A DNA stretch of 64,000 nt. Origin: Microbacterium salitolerans. GTDB lineage: Bacteria > Actinomycetota > Actinomycetes > Actinomycetales > Microbacteriaceae. The notes under the pieces are model-generated. The model did no database searches. It was not told where the DNA came from and worked only from the letters and a program-made list of their open reading frames with translations. Numbering within the stretch: position 1 is the stretch's first letter; each line of letters starts with the position of its first letter. This document shows, one piece after another, positions 32,895-40,296 of this stretch. The position numbers were made by a program, and so were the translations under genes. Location: positions 62,001 to 126,000 of the forward strand of contig NZ_JAHKSH010000004.1 of assembly GCF_019720895.1 (NCBI RefSeq), written 5' to 3'.

Positions 32895-34025
32895 TCAGCC
32901 GGCCGAGCAGGTCGGCAGATCGGCGGCGGCCCCGTCGCCGATCGCCTCGACGGCCTCGAGCGCGCTCTCGAGGGTCTCCACCTCCACCACCTGGAGACCG
33001 TCCGGGACGTGCCCGACGACCTCGCCGCAGTTCGCGGAGGGCGCCAGGAAGAACTCGGCCCCCTCGTCGCGCGCGCCGTGCAGCTTCTGACGGATCCCGC
33101 CGATCGGACCGACCTCCCCGGTCGCCGTGATCGTGCCGGTGCCGGCGATCGTCTCGCCGCCCGTGAGCTCCTCCTCTGTCAGGACGTCGATGATCCCGAG
33201 GGCGAACATCATCCCGGCACTCGGTCCGCCGACGTTGTCGAGCTGAATCGACACGTCGACCGGCAGCTCGTAGGTCGTGCTGAGGTTGACGCCGACCATC
33301 CAGATCGGCCCACCCTCCCCCGGGATCTCCTCGGGCCCGACCATCTCGGTGCGGCGCTCCCCCTGGCGTTCGATCTCCAGCTCGATGTCGGCGCCCTCGC
33401 CGGCATTGATGATCTCGCGCAGCTCCGTCACATCATGCAGCTCTTCGCCGTCAGCGGCGACGATTCGATCGCCCTCCTTCAGCACGCCCACGGAGGGGGA
33501 TCCCTCAGGGATCGAGACCACACGGATATCGGCGGGGACGTCGTAGCCGAGTTCCGTGAGCGCCGCGGCGGACGCCTGACCCTGGGAATCCGTCATCATG
33601 ACCGCGTTCTGCTCCTCACGCTCCTCGGACGACACCCCCTCGGGGAACACGACGTCGATCGGGACGATGGCGCGCGAGGAATCCATCCAGGCGATCGCGA
33701 GCTCGATCCACGAAATCGGGTGCTCCCGATTGCCGACGACCTGCACGGTCGTGAGATCCAGTTCACCCGACGTGGGGTAGGTGTCCGCGCCATCGACCTC
33801 GATGAGCGGCACCTCCTCGTCATCGATCGTCACGCTGCCGATCGTGTTGTACACGGGCCCCGGCTTCTGCAGCACGTAGTCGGTCGGGAGGAAGCTCATG
33901 ACGAGGAGCATCGCGAGCGCGATGAGAAGCGCGATCGCGCCGACGACGGTGCGGCGGGGCCAGCCGGCGGAGGTGGTGCGCTCCCGCGCGGGGTCCTGTG
34001 CCACGGACTCGTCGAACAGCGTCAC
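32895..34025 (-). CDS. PDZ-containing Lon-like serine protease (YlbL type)
   Basis: 376 residues. One N-terminal membrane helix (about 27-47) anchors it; a PDZ domain (about 165-230) and a Lon-type S16 domain face outside. The Ser-Lys dyad is Ser269 in GGPSAGMMF and Lys314 in GGIRQKLHGA. No AAA+ domain is present, so proteolysis would be ATP-independent. Substrates unknown. An AAGGGAG site precedes the GTG start. Lies beside UPF0182 and the metalloprotease, an order shared with the mycobacterial Rv3193c-Rv3195 genes. Confidence 0.92.
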   Translation of the reverse strand: MTLFDESVAQDPARERTTSAGWPRRTVVGAIALLIALAMLLVMSFLPTDYVLQKPGPVYNTIGSVTIDDEEVPLIEVDGADTYPTSGELDLTTVQVVGNREHPISWIELAIAWMDSSRAIVPIDVVFPEGVSSEEREEQNAVMMTDSQGQASAAALTELGYDVPADIRVVSIPEGSPSVGVLKEGDRIVAADGEELHDVTELREIINAGEGADIELEIERQGERRTEMVGPEEIPGEGGPIWMVGVNLSTTYELPVDVSIQLDNVGGPSAGMMFALGIIDVLTEEELTGGETIAGTGTITATGEVGPIGGIRQKLHGARDEGAEFFLAPSANCGEVVGHVPDGLQVVEVETLESALEAVEAIGDGAAADLPTCSAG

Positions 34026-34128
34026 GGTGCTCCCTTCACGCGTCGCGCGGTCGTACTCCGCCGGATCCGTTCGCGGGAGGCGTAAGCCTCGCCGGGCCGG
34101 AGGCCGCCTGAGGTGCGACGCATCCGAT

Positions 34129-34134
34129 TAGCGT
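34129..34134 (+). promoter_or_regulatory. -10 box of the metalloprotease gene
   Basis: TAGCGT. It would place transcription start at about 34141, giving either a leaderless start at 34140/34143 or a leader of about 45 bases to GTG 34185. Confidence 0.45.
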
Positions 34135-34184
34135 AGAACGTGATGGCACGGAACGCGCTGACAGCGTACGGAAAGGCGGCTGAC

Positions 34185-35600
34185 GTGACCGACGACAACA
34201 CCCCCGACGACGACTTCCAGGAGATGCTGCGGCGCATGCTCGGAGGCGCCGGCGGGGCCGGTTCGCCCTTCGGCCCAGACGGGATCGACCCCGAACAGCT
34301 CAAGCGCATGGGAATCGAGATGGATCCCGCCGCCCTGCAGCAGATGATGGGCGCGTTCCAGAGCGCCTTCAGCGGGTCCGGCGGCGACGGCATCTCGTGG
34401 GATGCGGCGCGCGTCGGCGCCCTGCACATTGCGAACCAGGAGAGCCGGAGCGTCACGCAGGGGCAGCGCACGGACCTCGACCAGGCGTTCCACCTCGCGG
34501 GCCTGTGGCTCTCTGAGGCGACGACGATCGCGCCGACCAGCGAGGCGCCGAAGGTGCTCACCCGCGGCGAGTGGGTCGAGCAGACCCTTCCGGTGTGGCA
34601 GGAGATGGCTGAGCCGGTCGCCGAGAGCATCGCCGACGCGCTCACGGAGGCCCTGCGCACGCAGGCCCCCGAGGAGATGCAGCAGATGGTGCAGGGCGCG
34701 AGCCGGATGCTGCGCCAGGTGGGCGGATCGCTCTTCGCCTCGCAGCTCGGACAGGTCGTCGGCAAGCTCTCGCGCGAGGTCGTGTCGGGAGGCGACGTCG
34801 GCGTGCCCGTCATGCCGGCGGGCGTCGCGGCGATTCTGCCGCAGAACTTCGCGGATCTCGGCGAAGGTCTCGAGATCCCCGATGATCAGCTCGCGCTCTA
34901 CTTCGCCGCACGCGAGCTGGCTCACGCGCGACTCTTCACCCACGCGAGGTGGCTGCGACTGCAGGTCATGAGTCAGGTCGGCGACTACGCGCGCGGAATC
35001 CACGTCGACACCGACGCCCTCGACGATCTCGCGGCCCGCTTCGATCCGTCCGAGCCAGAGGAACTGCAGCAGGCGCTCCAGTCGGGTGCCCTGCTCCCCC
35101 AGCAGACCGAGGCGCAGAAGCACGCGCTCGAGCGTCTCGAGCACATGCTCGCCCTCATCGAGGGCTGGGTCGACGTCGTCTCCGCCGAGGCCACGAGCCG
35201 GATCCCGACGCTCGACCGCATCGGAGAGGCGACGCGCCGCCGCCGCGCGGCGGGAGGTCCCGCTGAGGATGCCCTCGCGGCGCTCGTCGGCCTGCAGCTG
35301 CGCCCGCGCCGTCTCCGCGAAGCCGCCGCGATGTGGCGCGCGGTCGGCGATGCGGTCGGCATCGAAGCTCGTGACGGGCTGTGGGACTACCCGGATCTCA
35401 TCCCTGAGCCCTCGGACATCGACGACCCGTCCGTGCTCATCGCGCGCCTCGAGGCCGCGGCGCGCGGCGACGAGGCTCCGCGTGACGAGCTGGACGACGC
35501 GCTCGCGCAGCTGCTCGCCGAGGCAGAGGGCTCATCGGATGGCTCCGACTCCGACTCCGACTCCGACGGGGAGGGTCCCGCCGGGCCGCGTCCCGTCTGA
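34185..35600 (+). CDS. Zinc-dependent metalloprotease-like protein (DUF2342 family)
   Basis: 471 residues, cytoplasmic, mostly alpha-helical. The predicted active-site region is ARELAHARLFTHARWLR, the H-x-R-L-F-x-H form seen in this actinobacterial family in place of HExxH. Internal ELAHARLFTH and GDYARGIHVD segments are family-typical; the C-terminus is a disordered S/D repeat (SDSDSDSD). Substrate unknown. The start is chosen at GTG 34185 (GGAAAGG site eight bases upstream, and the protein then begins with the D/P-rich segment usual in relatives). A TAGCGT at 34129-34134 could instead give leaderless starts at 34140 or 34143. Confidence 0.83.
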   Translation: MTDDNTPDDDFQEMLRRMLGGAGGAGSPFGPDGIDPEQLKRMGIEMDPAALQQMMGAFQSAFSGSGGDGISWDAARVGALHIANQESRSVTQGQRTDLDQAFHLAGLWLSEATTIAPTSEAPKVLTRGEWVEQTLPVWQEMAEPVAESIADALTEALRTQAPEEMQQMVQGASRMLRQVGGSLFASQLGQVVGKLSREVVSGGDVGVPVMPAGVAAILPQNFADLGEGLEIPDDQLALYFAARELAHARLFTHARWLRLQVMSQVGDYARGIHVDTDALDDLAARFDPSEPEELQQALQSGALLPQQTEAQKHALERLEHMLALIEGWVDVVSAEATSRIPTLDRIGEATRRRRAAGGPAEDALAALVGLQLRPRRLREAAAMWRAVGDAVGIEARDGLWDYPDLIPEPSDIDDPSVLIARLEAAARGDEAPRDELDDALAQLLAEAEGSSDGSDSDSDSDGEGPAGPRPV

Positions 35601-35684
35601 CCGCACGCTCGTCCACAGCGGCGCCCTCGAGATTGCCCTGTGGATAACCGTCTGGACCCGCGCTCAAGCGGGCAGACTCCCAGC

Positions 35685-36548
35685 ATGACCACGATCGAGC
35701 TCGACCCCGCGTATCCGGTGCTGTGGCGCGACGCGCGAGCCGTGCAGATCGGCACGCGCCCCGCGTTCCTCGTGCTCGACGACCCGGCACCGTGGCAGCT
35801 CAGGCTGCTCGACGCGCTCGCGCGCGGCATTCCGACGGGGCGCGTCGCCGGCGTCGCGACCGCGTTCGGCGCCGAGCCGCCCGAGGCGTCCGATTTCCTC
35901 GCACGACTCGCGCCGGTCCTGATCGAGACGATCGTTCCGCGCGAGATCTCGCTCGTGACGACAGACCGCATCGCGCACGACTCGGTCCTCGGGGTGTTCG
36001 ATGCGCTCGAGGGCGCGGGCTTCGCTCCCGTCCGTCGCACGGCGGCGACCGCCGCCGACGAGCCGACGAACGTCGCGATCGTCCTGAGCGCCGAGCTCGT
36101 GCCGCCGCATCTCGCGCACGCGCTGATCGTCGCCGACGTCCCGCATCTGCCGGTCGCCCTGTCGACGAGCCGCGCGACCGTCGGACCGCTCGTGCAACCT
36201 GGTCTCACGGCGTGCCTCGCCTGCCTTTGGGAGCACGAGAAGGAGCGCGATCCGGCCTGGCCCGCGATCGCTTCCCAGCTCCTCGCCCCGACCGGACACG
36301 CGCAGGCGACGCGGTCCCTGGCAACTCAGGCGGGGGCGCTCACTGCACGGATCCTGCGAGACGCAGACGTGCACGCCGACCGCACGCGGTCCGTCACGGT
36401 CTCACCCGACGGCCGTCGGCGGTGGCGGTCGCATCGCCCGCACGCAGCGTGTCTGTGCCGATCTCCGCGAGAAAGCGCGACGGCTGCCTGCCGGATCGTC
36501 CCCCGCGCGATGACCACGACAGGGACACCGTCTTCTCGGCACGCGTGA
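35685..36548 (+). CDS. Orphan TOMM cyclodehydratase/ThiF-like protein
   Basis: 287 residues. The sequence resembles the leader-binding and E1-like partner (C protein) of thiazole/oxazole-modified peptide synthetases. A typical TACLACLWEHEKERDPAWP places Cys177 and Cys180, and HAACLC places Cys256 and Cys258, together a plausible four-Cys zinc site. There is no ATP-binding YcaO partner, precursor peptide or exporter in the window, so a bacteriocin role is doubtful; relatives sit beside uvrD in many actinobacteria. The last 155 bp run antisense into the UvrD-type gene. ATG 35685 is used; a weak -10 (CAGACT) is six bases upstream. Confidence 0.72.
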   Translation: MTTIELDPAYPVLWRDARAVQIGTRPAFLVLDDPAPWQLRLLDALARGIPTGRVAGVATAFGAEPPEASDFLARLAPVLIETIVPREISLVTTDRIAHDSVLGVFDALEGAGFAPVRRTAATAADEPTNVAIVLSAELVPPHLAHALIVADVPHLPVALSTSRATVGPLVQPGLTACLACLWEHEKERDPAWPAIASQLLAPTGHAQATRSLATQAGALTARILRDADVHADRTRSVTVSPDGRRRWRSHRPHAACLCRSPRESATAACRIVPRAMTTTGTPSSRHA

Positions 36549-38121
36549 TGCCGACGTAGGCGAGTCGCCTCTCCTCATCGATCCCTTCGAGAGTCGTGGC
36601 GTACGAGATCGGGAGGAGGCCCTCGGAGACGCCCACGAGGAACACGTGGGGCCACTCGAGCCCCTTCGCGGCGTGGAGCGTCGCCAGCGTGACCGTCGTG
36701 AGCTGCGGCTCGTGCTGATCTTTCGCTCGTGCGAGCAGGCGGTCCGCGAACCCGCGCAGGGTCGCGCTGTCCGATTCTTCCCGTGCGAGAGCGAAAATCG
36801 CCTGGCGCGCCTCCCACGCGTCGCGGAGCGCGCCTCCGGCGTCGGGAGCATCGTCGGTGTGACCGAGTCCCCGCAGAACGTCGCGAACGCTCTCCGAGAA
36901 CGTGAGGTCGGTCGGGGCGACGGCGGCCGCGCGGATCGCCATGATCGCCTGCCGCACCTCGGGCATGTCGAAGAAGCGTCTCCCGCCGAGCACAGTCGTC
37001 GCGACGCCGCGTCGTGCGAGCGCCTGTTGGATGAGCGCCGACTGCGCGTGCGAGCGGTAGAGCACAGCGATGTCGTTCGCGAGAACCGGCTCGCCTTCCC
37101 TCCCGTCGACGAGGTCGCGGATCCGGGCCGCGACCCCGTCTGCCTCCGCTTCGTCGTCGGCATACGACGACACCGACGGCACGGCGCGGGAACGCGCGTC
37201 CGGTGCCGACGGTTCGAGACGCAACGCTCCCGGCCGGTCGCGCATGAGCGCGTTCGCGACGTCGAGAATCGGAGGCGCCGAACGATAGTTGCGCTCCAGG
37301 CGAATGATCGTCGCGTCGGGATACCGGATGCCGAAGTCGAGCAGATGGCGCGAGTCGGCGCCCGCGAAGGAGTAGATGGTCTGACTCGCATCCCCGACCA
37401 CGCAGATGTCCCGCCGCTCGCCCAGCCAAAGCTCGAGCAGGCGATTCTGCAGCGCGGAGACGTCCTGGTACTCGTCGACCGTGAAATGGCGGTACTGCTC
37501 GCGGATCGCGATGGCGACACGAGGCTCGGATTCGATCATCCCCGCACAGGCGAGCAGGACGTCCTCGAAGTCGAGCTGGCGCCGCTCGTCCTTCAGCTTC
37601 TCGTACGCGGCCATGAGGTCGACGAGCGCAGACGCCCCGACGGATCCCACCGAGCGTCCGAGCGCCGCATATTCGCCGATCGAGCGCATCGTCACCTTGC
37701 GCCACTCGATCTGCGAGGCGATGTCGCGGAGAGTGTTGCGATCGGGTGCGAGCCGCACCGAGTCGGCGGCGTGCGCCAGCAGGCGCACCTTGTTGTCGAC
37801 GATCGTCGGGGCCGTGTCGCCCGCAACGGTGGGCCAGAAGTAGTTGAGCTGGGACAGCGCCGCGGCGTGGAACGTCTTCGCCTGCACACCGACCACACCG
37901 AGTTGGCGCAGACGCCCGCGCAGCTCTCCGGCCGCCTTGGTCGTGAACGTCAGAGCGAGCACCCGGTTCGGGGTGTAGGTCCCCTCGTCCACACCGTGTG
38001 CGATGCGGTGCGTGATGAGACGCGTCTTTCCTGTGCCCGCACCGGCGAGGACGCCGACGGGGCCGCGCACGATCTCCGCCGCCGCGCGCTGACGATCGTC
38101 GAGCGCTTCGAGAACGCTCAC
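36394..38121 (-). CDS. UvrD-like superfamily I DNA helicase (UvrD2 type, short)
   Basis: 575 residues. All SF1A motifs are present: GAGTGKT (27-33), DEYQD with Walker B, QTIYSFAGA, LERNYRS, TLHAAKGLEWPHV and YVGITRAEK near the end. It stops soon after motif VI. Mycobacterial UvrD2 carries an HRDC domain and a cysteine motif beyond this point, absent here. Likely 3'-5' translocation in DNA repair. GTG start overlapping the nudC stop (GTGA), so it is coupled to nudC. Its last 51 codons overlap the convergent cyclodehydratase-like gene. Confidence 0.92.
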   Translation of the reverse strand: MSVLEALDDRQRAAAEIVRGPVGVLAGAGTGKTRLITHRIAHGVDEGTYTPNRVLALTFTTKAAGELRGRLRQLGVVGVQAKTFHAAALSQLNYFWPTVAGDTAPTIVDNKVRLLAHAADSVRLAPDRNTLRDIASQIEWRKVTMRSIGEYAALGRSVGSVGASALVDLMAAYEKLKDERRQLDFEDVLLACAGMIESEPRVAIAIREQYRHFTVDEYQDVSALQNRLLELWLGERRDICVVGDASQTIYSFAGADSRHLLDFGIRYPDATIIRLERNYRSAPPILDVANALMRDRPGALRLEPSAPDARSRAVPSVSSYADDEAEADGVAARIRDLVDGREGEPVLANDIAVLYRSHAQSALIQQALARRGVATTVLGGRRFFDMPEVRQAIMAIRAAAVAPTDLTFSESVRDVLRGLGHTDDAPDAGGALRDAWEARQAIFALAREESDSATLRGFADRLLARAKDQHEPQLTTVTLATLHAAKGLEWPHVFLVGVSEGLLPISYATTLEGIDEERRLAYVGITRAEKTVSLSWSSRGGRSGRQPSRFLAEIGTDTLRAGDATATADGRRVRP

Positions 38122-39023
38122 CGCTCGGTGCTCCCCTGCCCGTCGACCCAGGAGCGGATGATCCGGTGCGCGACCGAGACGCTGCTCGGAAGCGCGACAT
38201 CGCCCTCGCCTCGAAGGCCGCGGGCGACCTCGTCGCGACTCATCCAGCGCACGTCGATGATCTCGTCGCCGTCAGGGCGCGCCTCGGCGTCGTCGACGGC
38301 CGTGGCGTGGAAACCCAGCATGAGCGATCGCGGGTACGGCCAGGCCTGAGAATCGATGTATCGGATGTCCCGCACTCGAACGCCTGCCTCCTCCGCGAGT
38401 TCGCGATGGATCGTCGATTCGACGGATTCGCCAGCCTCGATGAACCCCGCGAAGCACGAGTACATCCTGCCGCGCCACGCCGCGTTGGCGCCGAGCAGCA
38501 GCCGCTCGCCGTCGGCGCTCGTGACGGCGACGATGACCGCAGGGTCCGTGCGCGGAAAGTGCTCACGTGCGCAGGATCCGCAGCGACGCGACCAGCCCGC
38601 CGTCTCCAGAGACGTCAGCTCGCCGCAGGCGGGGCAGAACGACGCGTCGACGAGCCAGCGCCCGAGCGCGATCGCCGCGGTGGCGAGGCTCGCGTGTGCG
38701 GCGGGAAGCCTGCTGCCGACCTCGCGAAACGATGCCCATGCCGACGCATCTTCGGGCGTCGACGGCGGGATGTCTCCCCCGACGACCGCTGCGAGGAGGC
38801 CCGCCCCGCGATCGTCGCGCCCGAGGAACGCCCACGTCGCCTCCGACGGGGCGTCGCGCGCGGCGGAGAACGCAATGCGGTGACGCTCCGAGACCGGGAC
38901 GCGATCGCCGTGAACGAGGAGCACGCGCGTGTCCGCATCGGCGCGCAGCGCCTCGACGACCCCGGGGGTCGTGCGTTCGTCAGCGCTGATATCGAAGACG
39001 TCGTCCTGTGCCGAACCGGTCAT
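38118..39023 (-). CDS. nudC: NADH pyrophosphatase (NudC)
   Basis: 301 residues. Cleaves NAD(H) to NMN(H) and AMP; bacterial NudC also decaps NAD-capped RNA. A CPACGE/RCGSCARE four-cysteine zinc ribbon lies mid-protein, followed by the Nudix box GFIEAGESVESTIHRELAEEAGV and the NudC-specific SQAWPYPRSLMLGF. The ATG at 39023 has a GAGAGGGAG ribosome site; the frame open to 39389 is shadow of the divergent gene. Operon nudC-uvrD, the same pairing as Rv3199c-Rv3198c. Confidence 0.95.
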   Translation of the reverse strand: MTGSAQDDVFDISADERTTPGVVEALRADADTRVLLVHGDRVPVSERHRIAFSAARDAPSEATWAFLGRDDRGAGLLAAVVGGDIPPSTPEDASAWASFREVGSRLPAAHASLATAAIALGRWLVDASFCPACGELTSLETAGWSRRCGSCAREHFPRTDPAVIVAVTSADGERLLLGANAAWRGRMYSCFAGFIEAGESVESTIHRELAEEAGVRVRDIRYIDSQAWPYPRSLMLGFHATAVDDAEARPDGDEIIDVRWMSRDEVARGLRGEGDVALPSSVSVAHRIIRSWVDGQGSTER

Positions 39024-39074
39024 CGACTCCCTCTCTGCGGGGCGTGGCGTGGCGGATGGGCGTGCGGCCCGACC

Positions 39075-39080
39075 TAGTCT
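39075..39080 (+). promoter_or_regulatory. Leaderless -10 box of the phosphotransferase-like gene
   Basis: TAGTCT, seven bases upstream of the ATG at 39088. Confidence 0.5.
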
Positions 39081-39087
39081 GGGCGGC

Positions 39088-40287
39088 ATGGCACGCTCCC
39101 CTTTCACTCTAGCCGCGGCCGCGACGGCCGCCCTGCCGGACGCCGAGATCGCGGGGACCAGACCCCTCACGGCGTCGGGCGCGGGGAGGTTCGACGCCGC
39201 CGTGGTCACCCTCGACGATGGCCAGGAGCTCGCGGTGCGCGTTCCGGTCGACGACGAGGCGCTGGGTGACGCCGAGGCGGAGCTCGTCGCGCTCCGTGCG
39301 CTGACACCCGGTGTGCGAGACCTGCTGCCGTTCCTCGCACCGGAGGTCATGGGGTCGGCTGCGCTCGGCGACGGACGCGTCGTCGTCACGAGCTTCCTGC
39401 CCGGCTATCAGGTCGAGGCCGCGCACATCCCCGCGGGACGCGGCGTGGCGCAGGAGATCGGCACGGCGGTCGCGCGTATCCATGCGCTGCCGCCGTCGGT
39501 CGTGCGCTCGGCGGGTCTGCCCGAGCGCTCCCCCGCGGATGCGCGCGCGGCGCTCGAGAAGCTGCTCGACACGATCGGACGCAGCGGCCGCGTGCCCGTG
39601 CGCCTCATGGTGCGGTGGCGCGAGGCGGCCGAAGACGATCGGATCTGGGAGTACGAGTCGACCGTGGTGCTCGGCGGCGCGCAGGCGACGTCGTTCGTCT
39701 TCGCCGACGGCCCGGACGACGTGCCGCGGGTCGCGGGAGTGCTCGACTGGCAGGGGCTTTCGATCGGCGACCCGGCCATCGATCTGCACTGGACGGCCGC
39801 CGCTCCCGACGCGTCCGATGACATCATCGCCGCTTACGCCGATGCGTCGGTGCGAGCACCGGACCACGCCCTGCGAGTGCGCGCGCGTCTGCACGCCGAG
39901 CTGGAGTTCGCCCGCTGGCTGATGCACGGAATCGAGGCGCATCGCTCCGATGTCGTGGACGACGCGGCCGAGCTGCTGGAGTCGCTCTCCGCGGGCCTCG
40001 CCGACGACGCGCTCCTGGCGGACCTCCCGGCGCGCGACCGCGCCGACGTGAGCGAGGCGATCGCCCTCCTCGACCGCATGCCGCGCACCGAGAAGTCGGT
40101 CGGCGACACGTCGATGCACACGGATGCGTTCGATCCGGACGAGCTCCGCCTCCACTCCGATGAGCGGTGGGAGGCCGCGCCTCCCCGACGCGATACGGCT
40201 GAGGAGTCCACTCGACCTGTCGACGCGGTCATCGACCAGGACGGCGATGAGCACGAGGTCGCGACTGATCGCATCGATCGTCCTTGA
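39088..40287 (+). CDS. APH-like phosphotransferase family protein
   Basis: 399 residues. An aminoglycoside/macrolide phosphotransferase-type kinase fold: a Gly-containing N-lobe, VVVTSFLPGYQVEA hinge region, VAGVLDWQGLSIGDPAIDLHW with the metal-binding DxD-like end (D-W-Q-G...D-P-A-x-D). The usual catalytic HxDxxxxN is not intact: the equivalent stretch reads LGGAQATSFVF, so kinase activity is doubtful. The C-terminal 60 residues are acidic and disordered. Often annotated macrolide 2'-phosphotransferase in Microbacteriaceae; I would not infer antibiotic resistance. Lies between nudC and the adnAB-like genes. Confidence 0.72.
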   Translation: MARSPFTLAAAATAALPDAEIAGTRPLTASGAGRFDAAVVTLDDGQELAVRVPVDDEALGDAEAELVALRALTPGVRDLLPFLAPEVMGSAALGDGRVVVTSFLPGYQVEAAHIPAGRGVAQEIGTAVARIHALPPSVVRSAGLPERSPADARAALEKLLDTIGRSGRVPVRLMVRWREAAEDDRIWEYESTVVLGGAQATSFVFADGPDDVPRVAGVLDWQGLSIGDPAIDLHWTAAAPDASDDIIAAYADASVRAPDHALRVRARLHAELEFARWLMHGIEAHRSDVVDDAAELLESLSAGLADDALLADLPARDRADVSEAIALLDRMPRTEKSVGDTSMHTDAFDPDELRLHSDERWEAAPPRRDTAEESTRPVDAVIDQDGDEHEVATDRIDRP

Positions 40288-40296
40288 CACCGCGCA

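Noticed and set aside
35685-36548. Thiazole/oxazole bacteriocin gene cluster
   Set aside because: No YcaO enzyme, precursor peptide, protease or exporter beside the cyclodehydratase-like gene.
39088-40287. Antibiotic resistance gene (macrolide phosphotransferase)
   Set aside because: Catalytic loop is not intact and the gene sits in a conserved chromosomal block without mobile elements.
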